DNA from: Amorphophallus konjac
Lineage: Eukaryota > Streptophyta > Magnoliopsida > Alismatales > Araceae
NCBI GenBank assembly: GCA_022559845.1
Contig: CM040124.1
Location: forward strand, 65,743,491-65,807,490
Length of the DNA stretch: 64,000 nt
Direction of reading: 5' to 3'
How positions within the stretch are numbered: the stretch's first letter is position 1; every line of letters begins with the position of its first letter. The notes below the pieces were generated by a model, which did no database searches, was not told where the DNA came from, and worked only from the letters and a program-made list of their open reading frames with translations. Below, piece after piece: positions 56,175-64,000 of the stretch. Made by a program: the position numbers and the translations under genes.

Positions 56175-56845
56175 TTCTCCCCCCTTTTGATGATGGCAAC
56201 ACTGTGAGTCATTATTTGGCAGTAATGTCCAAGATGGGAAATTTTATAACATATGCAGCTTGATGATGCATGGATGATCAGAGCATGAGAATGCTAATAG
56301 GTATGCATATGCATGGATGATGAGAGGATGAATCAGAGGATGATCAGATGATGTGAATGCGGAGCAAGGGAATGAATGTTATTCAAGTTCCGCCTGATTA
56401 GGGATGCTACTCTCCCTTGTCTCACAAAGTTTTATTCTCCCCCTTTGATCTTCATTTTATTCTCCCCCCCTTTGATCTCCCAAATCTCCCAAAGGCAACT
56501 CACAAAGATATTCTCCCCCTGTGACAATAGAAAAAAGGAGGGATAAAATAGAGACTGTGACAAATATCTTAGTGATTAGAGCTGAATAGGAGTGAAGAGT
56601 AATCCATTATATGTAGATTTGAAATATGCCGCGAGCAAGATACATTGTTCAAAGCTAATGAAGTCCGAGATCATCAACAGAGTTCGAAAAGCAGCCACAT
56701 CCATGTTTTAATAGAAATGAACCAGAAGTGCATATCATGGCAGTGTGTAACCGTCCTTTGTCTTATACATCCATATTCAATAACTTCATCAGGAATAGCA
56801 CAAATTAGTATTGAGGTTAAACAACCATGGCTAAAGCTTGGAATG
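56175..56845 (-). other. Copia F internal 3' region
   Basis: On the minus strand AAAAGGGGGGAGAAT (56175-56189) directly precedes the LTR. Further purine tracts lie at 56436-56446, 56461-56474 and 56511-56520. No coding domain is seen. The Tekay LTR begins at 56846. Confidence 0.6.
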
Positions 56846-57187
56846 TGTAGTGCCCCGGAATTTATATAAATAATTTGTGGTTATTTATGGAATCTCCTAA
56901 AATTTATTTGGAATTTTATGGAATTTATCAAGGGATAAATAGATTAATAAATGGATTATTGAACTAATAAATGGGTTATAAGGCCCAATGGTGTTAAATA
57001 ATTAGCCTATCCTATTCAATTAAGACCCAAAGGGTTTAAGGACCAAGCCCATTAAGTTTGGCCCATATTCTAGAAGGTTATTTAGCCTATTCACGAATTT
57101 TAATGGATAAATACTATTTTTATAGATAATTATATAGATAAAATGAATAAAAGAGTTTTATTAAATTGAAACTCTACACACGTTGGA

Positions 57188-59018
57188 CGTAACGGTCTAT
57201 CGGGCGACCGCTACAGTGGTGTAACGCACTTAGACATGACCGTTACACCGTGCTGATTCCGTAAGTTGAAGAACTTGAAAAAAGATTGGAACTTTGGGAT
57301 CATATCTACTGGAGGCCTAATTAGAAGGATGTGTAAGGTTGTTAAGGACTCTTATGGGTCAGGTTTTGGCCAACTAAGGACTCTAGAATAGATCTAATAC
57401 TTGAACCCTAGCCAAATCCCTATAAATAGAACCCAGTTCTGAACTTAGCGACCCTTACTTTTGGCTCGTGAAGAATCAAGGTAAGGAGAAAGAATTTCAG
57501 GTAAGTTCTTTGGAATCTTTTGTTTATAATACTAAGGTCTAACAACTCTCAAAATTTCATGTTAGGAGATCATGTAACCAAGGAGATAAGGGCTTCTAAA
57601 GTCGCTGATTCTGTCATAGCAACCTAGGATTCAGAGCAAAGGACCACTGAAGATCAAGGAATTAGGACGCCTAAACGAGGAAATTAGAGTTTGGTGTTTT
57701 AGAACTTTTTGTTCCCCTTAGATTAATCTTATTACCCTCAAAATTTCACCTCTTTAGGTCAAGGGATTGGAGAGTTAGGGCAACGTGAAGTTGCTGAAAA
57801 ACTACAGGAAGAAGAGAACTAGGGCGTGTCTTGAAGACCCAAATTGGAAGTATAAAGCCCAAGGAAAAGGTAGGTCATCTCATGAACAACAAAAAGATCT
57901 CGTTAGGGATAAAAGCCCTCTGATTTGACTTGATTTCATGCATTATAGATTGTGAATTTCATATTTTAGTAAGTTCATGCATACATGCATACCTTTAGCC
58001 TAATCAAAGATAAAAGATATCATCTTGTTTATTCACTGCGACCTATGCATATACCTGGCCTTTACTTCGTTTATCATGGCTAGACTAGATAGCGATTATG
58101 ATTCTTCTTGCATGGACATAGTTCCTTATCTTTACTGTCAGCAGAAGCTCTGACGGATAAGGGTAGAACCGTCGCATGATTGTAACGGCCCTACGATAAG
58201 CCGTCACACTCTATGTTGTATTTAAATTTATATGTTGTCTCTGACGCACCATAGCAGGAGTGTTACCATACTGTAATGGCCCCTCGACAAACCGTCACAC
58301 GGACTATAACGTGCCTGTGCTAGACCGTTAGAACACTATTTTCTGTCAATTCGAGACGGAATGGAAATTAGTCAAGTCTACTTATAAATAAACCTAGTTA
58401 TCTAAGTTTTGACTTGATATCATGACTTTGAATTTATTTATTGATTCATGATAGGAATTGCATGATTACAAGCATTTGAAGTTATTTTGAGTTGCGTTAG
58501 TTTCATTGGGTAAAACTTTATAGTTTGTATTTAATTTATGATTTCAAATGATGTATCGACAGAGTTTTATCATGGTTTTACACCGTTTCACAGTCTTTTC
58601 TATCTACAGAGTCATTTTTCTTAAGTACATGGCATATATTCCGGTATATGGCCATTAGTTCACATTTTGCACTATAGGAACATTATCTTGAACCTGAGGA
58701 CCTCTCTATTGGATATTCTTTCCAATGGACTAGGAAATCTTATTTCAAGGCCTCCGTAATTCTCCGCGAGCCTGGGATTCCCACTAGGACGTCGAGTGGG
58801 TTGTACCATGAAAGCCCAATCATTAGAAAACACTATCAATGGTTTCTGATTTTTGGAGATGTAACGGATCAATGTTGGACCGTCAAGTACGTCTAACGGA
58901 CCAATCTATGACCGTCACACTAACTGAGTCCAATTTCTTGTTTCGGGATTCAGACTTTTGTAACGGCCCAATACTGGAGCGTAACGTTATGTAACGGCGC
59001 AGTATAAGACCGTCACAG
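57188..59018 (+). repeat. TAACGG...CCGTCA inverted-repeat units
   Basis: About eight units of (G)TAACGG followed 8-15 bp later by (A)CCGTCA(C): near 57188, 58181, 58273, 58306, 58860, 58893, 58960 and 58991. Some have changed (TAATGG, TAACGT). Additional single CCGTTA/CCGTC sites occur near 57238 and 58168. Most units lie downstream of the TATA box at 57421. Confidence 0.6.
57421..57428 (+). promoter_or_regulatory. TATA box of the Tekay LTR
   Basis: TATAAATA, in the context CCCTATAAATAGAACCC. Confidence 0.6.
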
Positions 59019-60205
59019 TTCTTAAATACATTAACTCAAGGTTTGACCAAAGGGTTGATATTATAAAAATTCTAGATGGATTATTGATGATCTACGACTT
59101 GTCATATTGTCCAAAGAAACTTAATTTAAATTATGAATGATAATAAATGTACTGTTATGCTACCGAAGTATTTCTATGAGCATAACCTTGTTTTAAGTCA
59201 TTCTTGACCCCGCATTTCTTCATTGAAACGTTTATTGTTGATTATTGTTATCATGAACTTATTTACATTCTTGGCCATAATTTTATTGCTTGAAACGTGG
59301 AAATAGCTTGATTTATACTTGAAGATGCGATCGAGCACTGATTGTGTTCAAGGGCTCTATACTAGTCCCCTCGGGTGATTGCCGGAAACATACTATTATA
59401 AACCATGGGATATGATGCTACTAGCGTCGCATTGCGCTGGGAGTACTTTCTCTATAAATAAGTGAAATCCACGATATACGTACACGTTACATTACTTTCT
59501 TGATTGTTACATTATATTCCACAGAAATTCACCAAGTACTTGCTCATAAGCAAAAGATGTTGGGTGAGGAGTATGTGAACTTGCTAGTACATTCTCGATA
59601 CATTCTTATTCATGAAAGGCCATGATACACTCTTGTTACATTCCTGCTAGTTCATACTTGTTCATTCTATCTTACATGATCATCTTGTTACTTGGTTTAA
59701 TCGCATGATTGATCGCATTCGCATGATTTTACCTAAATTCTTTAGAGCTAAAATGCTAATTACTTAAACATTGCTAATCATGTTGATACGAAGATACCTA
59801 CTGGGAAAGTGTGCTCATTACCTATTTCTAATCTTTTTCAAGAGATGGAAGTGATACGAATTCGGATTCGAGTTATACAAGTAGCGGGTCCGAGAGCGAA
59901 TGAAAGTCATATCAAATTGAGAGTGAAGACTTAGGAAGTCTACAATGTTTAGATTGAGTTTATGTAATTTCTTGTTTCTTGAGTCTAGTGGGATGGAAAA
60001 AGGATGAAAAGGTTATTGTACTTGAATACTTGATTATTAATGAAATAAAGTTGGAGTTTGAGTCATTATTGTGCGATTGCATTCATATGTGTGATTACCT
60101 TGCGCTCTGATCGTTCTTGCTTGCAAGAGGCTTACCATGCCCGCTGTTCACGTTCCTCGAGCAAGTCTTCCTCTGTAATAAAGGCTCGGGGCGTGACAAT
60201 TAAGT

Positions 60206-60218
60206 TGGTATCAGAGCC
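60206..60218 (+). other. Primer binding site (initiator Met tRNA)
   Basis: TGGTATCAGAGCC, seven bases after the LTR end GACA. Confidence 0.88.
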
Positions 60219-60427
60219 TAAGTCTCAGGACTTAGGGAGAAGAATCATGTCATAGGATAAGTCCAAGGCTTAAGGACCCCTACCTATGAGCTAAGGAAGG
60301 AATTTCCATACCCATGTGAGAATTGGGTAGAGCCCGAGATGAATTAATTAGCTTTAAGATTGATTTTCTTCCAATTTCATGAAAAATAACAAGTTGTTAT
60401 ATTTCTCTCAGGTATCTTATTATTACC

Positions 60428-61432
60428 ATGGCTCATCACGTAGATTGGAATGGCATGCAACAAACTGTTGCTGGCCTTACTCAAGCATTACAAACCATGG
60501 CGCAAGCTGGCGTAGGGGCAAGAGCTGGTGATTTACATCGCAATTTATGGAGTTTAAACCCTCCGCGTTTCTATGGTTCTTCTAATCCGGACGAAGCAGA
60601 GAACTGGACTGACGAGATGAACCGTATATTTGACGTCATCCAATGCACAGATCAAGAGAAGGTGCGTCTTGCAACTTTTCAACTTAACAAGGATGCCCGT
60701 ACATGGTGGAAGTCGGTTCCGGCACCTCCGGCCGAAGCACCTCATATATGGGATGGTTTCCTCACTTTGTTTCGTGCAAAGTGCTTTTCTGAGCATGTAA
60801 AGGAAAGAAAGGCTATGGAGTTCGCCTCTCTTCGACAAGGAATGATGACAGTTGCAGAATATGAACTTCAGTTCTCAATGCTAGCACCTTATGCACCGCA
60901 TCTAACCAGCACCGATCTATTGAAGGCAAATTGGTTTATGGACGGGCTACGACCTGGCTTTATTCGGCAGCTCGGGACCCAAAACATCCGTACCTATGCG
61001 GAGATGGTTCAGCAGGCATATTTATGTGAAAGGACCTTGGAGAAGGTCGAGAAATTGAAAGGAAAAGGAGAAGAGTCCAGCCGATGATCTGATCGGCGTT
61101 ATAAGAAAGAAAGGTTCAGTATCACGGAGCCTCACAAAAGCCGTGATAGTAAGAAGCGATCCAGGAGCGGGAACGGTGGAAGTTCCCAGAAGAACAAGAA
61201 GATTAAGGAGGAGGAGCAAGTCGCCACGGCTTACACATTTTGTGAGAAGTTCAGACATTCGGCTGAAGAGTGTTGGAAGCATATTGGCGCTTGTTTACGC
61301 TGCAGAAGTAGGGAGCATCGCATGCCGGATTGCCCCCTTATGAAGGACCAGTCATCTGGTGGTGGACGCAGGAGGCAGGCTCGCCTCAATGCCGTTCTAG
61401 AGGAAGAAGAACCCCCCAGGGATGGTTGACTT
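60428..61432 (+). pseudogene. Tekay gag
   Basis: Starts at an ATG 210 bp after the primer site. The gag core has FYGSSNPDEAENWTDEMNRIF, ARTWWKSV, FRAKCFSEHVKERKAMEFASL and YELQFSMLAPYAPHL. The 219-codon frame stops at a TGA (61085), but the same frame continues to a zinc knuckle CLRCRSREHRMPDC (61292-61333) and a second TGA near 61427, just before the protease. Confidence 0.82.
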
Positions 61433-61861
61433 ATGGAAGGTACTCTTCAAATTTGTTCCCGTCCTGTATTTGTGCTATTTGATATTGGTGCCTCTCATTC
61501 TTTTATCTCCACTATTTTTGCAAAAGCATTACCAATTGCATCAGTTCCTCTACCTTCAGAACTTGCTATTACCACACCCTTAGGTTCTAGAACAAGGCTT
61601 ACCGACTATTATCATGATAGTGAAGTGATAGTAAAAGGTCATAATCTCTCCGCAAACTTAGTATGTCTTGACATGAAAGGTTATGATGTCATTTTAGGGG
61701 TAGATTGGCTTGTAGATCATGATGCTTATATCAACTATCGAAATAGGATTATATCCTTTCGAAAACCCAGTCTTCCAAGATTTTCTTTCCTCGGCGTCAA
61801 GTACAAGAAACACCCCACTATCATATCTTCTCTTCACGCTTACAAACTTATCTCGCAATGA
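61433..61861 (+). pseudogene. Tekay aspartic protease, active site changed
   Basis: Reads VLFDIGASHSFIS where functional proteases have D-S/T-G. The ACT to ATT change (61484-61486) removes the Thr next to the catalytic Asp. GYDVILGVDWL is intact. Same frame as gag. Confidence 0.8.
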
Positions 61862-61891
61862 TGTGAAGCTTTTCTTGCTTCTGTCATTATT

Positions 61892-63290
61892 ATGGAATCC
61901 ACGGAAATCATCATAGCAGACATCCCTATCGTAAATGAGTTCCCAGATATATTCCCATCCAAATTACCCAGTTTACCACCCGAGAGGGAAGTGAACTTCA
62001 CTATTGAACTCATTCCAGGAGCAGCACCTGTTTCTATAGCCCCTTACAGGATGTCCCCCACAAAACTCAAGGAACTAAAGAGGTAGTTGTAGGAACTACA
62101 AGACAAGGGTTTTATTAGACCTAGCACATCCCCTTGGGGTGCGCCAGTTCTTTTTGTCAAGAAGAAGGATGGTTCTCTCAGGCTATGCATCGACTACCGG
62201 TGACTGAATCAACTCACAATCAAAAACAAGTATCCGTTGCAACGTATTGATGAGCTCTTCGATCAACTTTCGGGAGCAGAATATTTCTCCAAGATTGACC
62301 TCAGATCAGGTTATCATCAGCTTAGAATTAATGAAGAAGACATCTATAAATCAACTTTTCGGAGTCATTATGGCCACTATGAATTCGTGGTAATGCTGTT
62401 CGGGTTAACTAATGCCCAGCAGCATTTATGCAACTCATGAACAGTGTTTTTCAACCATACCTGGACCAATTCATCATCGTCCTCATCGATGACATCTTGA
62501 TATATTCTAAGACAAAAGAGGAACATGAAGAACATCTGAGGATAGCTTTGCAAACATTTAGGGAACATAAACTTTATGCCAAGTTTAACAAATGTGAATT
62601 TTGGCTCAAGGAAGTTTCATTCCTAGGCCACATTATTTCCAAGGAAGGTATCGATGTGGATCCTTCGAAAGTGGAAGCTGTCAGAAATTGGAGTCGACCA
62701 ACGACTGTATCAGAAGTAAGAAGCTTTATGGGTCTAGCTGGTTATTATAGGAGGTTCATTAGGGACTTCTCAAAGATTGCAGTTCCTTTAACTAGACTCC
62801 CAAGAAAAGAAAATCATTTTGTCCTGTCAGAGGAATGTGAAAAGAGTTTTCAAACTCTTAAGAATCACCTTACTACAGCTCCTATTCTATCACTACCTAT
62901 CGAAGGTGGTGGATTCGAAGTATATACGGATGCATCTGGTATTGGCTTCGGATGTGTTCTCATGCAAGATGGAAAGGTAATCTGTTATTCCTCACGACAA
63001 TTAAAACATCACGAAGAAAATTATCCCGTGCATGATTTAGAACTAACAGCTATTATATTTACCTTAAAAATTTGGTGTCATTATTTCTATGGAGAAAAGT
63101 TCACGGTCTACTCGGACCACAAAAGCTTGAAATACTTATTTTTTCAAAAAGAGTTAAATATGAGGTAGAGGAGATGGTTAGAATATCTCAAGAACTTTGA
63201 TTTTGCTGTTCAATATCATCCTGGCAAGGCTAACGCTGTAGCAGATGCACTCAGCAGAAAATCAATGGGTATGATATCAAGTCTTATGAT
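61892..63290 (+). pseudogene. Tekay reverse transcriptase and RNase H
   Basis: [62 protein letters not shown], and the catalytic IDDILIYSK (Asp pair at 62488-62493). RNase [15 protein letters not shown] and VYSDHKSL. Stops at 62084, 62090, 62201 and 63166, and a one-base frame change near 62415-62425 between FGLTNA and QLMNSVF. The last part reads YHPGKANAVADALSRK, the usual RNase H end. Confidence 0.85.
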
Positions 63291-63377
63291 TAGTATGACT
63301 AACCTTATTCCTCAATTTGCTCAGTTAACTTAGATATTGACATGAAGGGAGAAGATTGTTTCATAGCTAATATCTGA

Positions 63378-64000
63378 GCTCAACCTACATTGATAGAGGA
63401 TCTGGCCAAGCTGCAAAATGATGATCCCGCGTTACTGGAGATTAAAGCCAATATTGAACAAAGACCGGATTTCTCTGTTTCCAATGACGGAGGATTGCTA
63501 TTCAAGGGCCGAGTGTGTGTACCAGATCATGAGGATACAAAGAAATTGATCCTAGAAGAAGCACATAATTCCAAGTACACCATTCACCCAGGTGGTACAA
63601 AGATGTATCAAGATCTCAAAAGAAATTTTTGGTGGCCCAATATGAAGAGAGAAATAGTTGATTTCGTGTCTCGCTGTCTCACTTGCCAACAAGTTAAGGC
63701 AGAGCATTTTAGACGCGCAAGTAAATTGCATCCCTTGAATATTCCTAAGTTAAAATGGGAGAGCATAGGGATGGATTTCATTATGGGTTTACCTAAGACT
63801 AGAGGAGGACACGATGGTATATGGGTAATCATAGACCGATTGACAAAGTCTGCACATTTTCTACCCATTAAAAGTCGATGGTCTGTGGATATTCTAGCAG
63901 CATTATACATAAAAGAAATCGTCAAATTACATGGTGTCCCTGTCACTATTATATCTGATAGAGATCCTCGATTCACATCACATTTCTGGAAGGGTCTACA
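63378..64000 (+). pseudogene. Tekay integrase, partial (runs off window)
   Basis: Open from after a TGA at 63375 to the window end. The zinc-binding part has [21 protein letters not shown] and [11 protein letters not shown]. The core has [13 protein letters not shown] (first Asp), [15 protein letters not shown] and [15 protein letters not shown] (second Asp). The catalytic Glu lies beyond 64000. Confidence 0.83.

Larger units (their letters stand above)
54564..56845 (-). mobile_element. Copia family F element, 3' end
   Basis: Minus-strand LTR 54564-56174 preceded (to the right) by a polypurine tract and internal 3' region, cut at 56845 by the Tekay LTR. It is inserted in LTR E. The LTR start (minus TGTTGTGCCCCTGTGG) resembles family D. 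Confidence 0.72.
56846..60198 (+). repeat. Tekay-like 5' LTR
   Basis: TGTAGTGCCCCGG...CGGGGCGTGACA. The ends form an imperfect inverted repeat. TATAAATA at 57421-57428 follows about 575 bp of U3, so R/U5 is very long. It contains repeated TAACGG...CCGTCA pairs from 57188 to 59018. Confidence 0.83.
56846..64000 (+). mobile_element. Tekay/Del-like Ty3/gypsy chromovirus, 3' end outside window
   Basis: 3.35 kb LTR, Met-tRNA primer site, then gag, protease, RT, RNase H and the beginning of integrase in the standard Ty3/gypsy order. The window ends in the integrase core, so a chromodomain and the 3' LTR cannot be seen; the Tekay/Del label rests on the long LTR and the gag/RT wording. Premature stops, a frameshift and a changed protease active site make it defective. 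Confidence 0.85.

Overview
The window is plant nuclear DNA made, as far as I can see, entirely of nested LTR retrotransposons. I found no host gene, rRNA, tRNA gene or CRISPR array. The case for a seed plant with a large, repeat-rich genome rests on Athila-, Tat/Retand- and chromovirus-type Ty3/gypsy elements, SIRE/Maximus-like Ty1/copia elements, initiator-Met-tRNA primer sites and telo-box promoters. I cannot name the species.

Left third (1-22377). An Athila-like Ty3/gypsy element on the minus strand supplies gag fragments at both ends (1-850 and 19165-19284), a primer site and a 1.9 kb LTR (20498-22377). Its gag is split by an 18.3 kb insertion (851-19164) with the order LTR-internal-LTR-internal-LTR, a tandem array of a non-autonomous element. 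The middle LTR is split again by a young non-autonomous element (5374-13142) with near-identical 2.36 kb LTRs, a perfect 5-bp target duplication and a 960-codon ORF. Both non-autonomous families encode a gag half fused to a shared domain I do not recognise (DPFDPF and GCPGPP repeats) where protease, RT and integrase core should be. The 960-codon ORF also keeps an integrase C-terminus and chromodomain.

Middle (22378-49618). A Tat-type gag-protease fragment (22378-23269, plus) abuts a full-size, degenerate Tat/Retand element on the minus strand (23270-49618), with gag, protease, RT, two RNase H domains, integrase and an antisense extra ORF. Its 3' LTR is interrupted by a 15 kb non-autonomous copia element (24139-39270, plus) that keeps gag and only a scrap of RT. 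Inside this lies a solo LTR of a second copia family (30235-35511), and inside that a solo LTR of the first family (31396-33664). Both solo LTRs have perfect 5-bp target duplications.

Right (49619-64000). Two more minus-strand copia fragments (49619-54563 and 54564-56845) are followed by a Tekay/Del-like Ty3/gypsy element (56846 to beyond the window) with a 3.35 kb LTR, gag, protease, RT, RNase H and the start of integrase. Its coding region is broken mainly by C-to-T type changes.

Most interesting signals: (1) a compact two-part hairpin motif, with compensatory stem changes, near the end of the LTR in all six copia LTR copies; (2) a string of short hairpins in the LTR leader, including a ~68-bp tandem repeat whose stems change in both arms; (3) about 45 copies of a ~10-bp motif, consensus AGTCTRTACA, in the U3 of one copia LTR; (4) a three-hairpin element repeated in copia noncoding DNA on both strands; (5) the DPFDPF/GCPGPP protein shared by two non-autonomous gypsy families.
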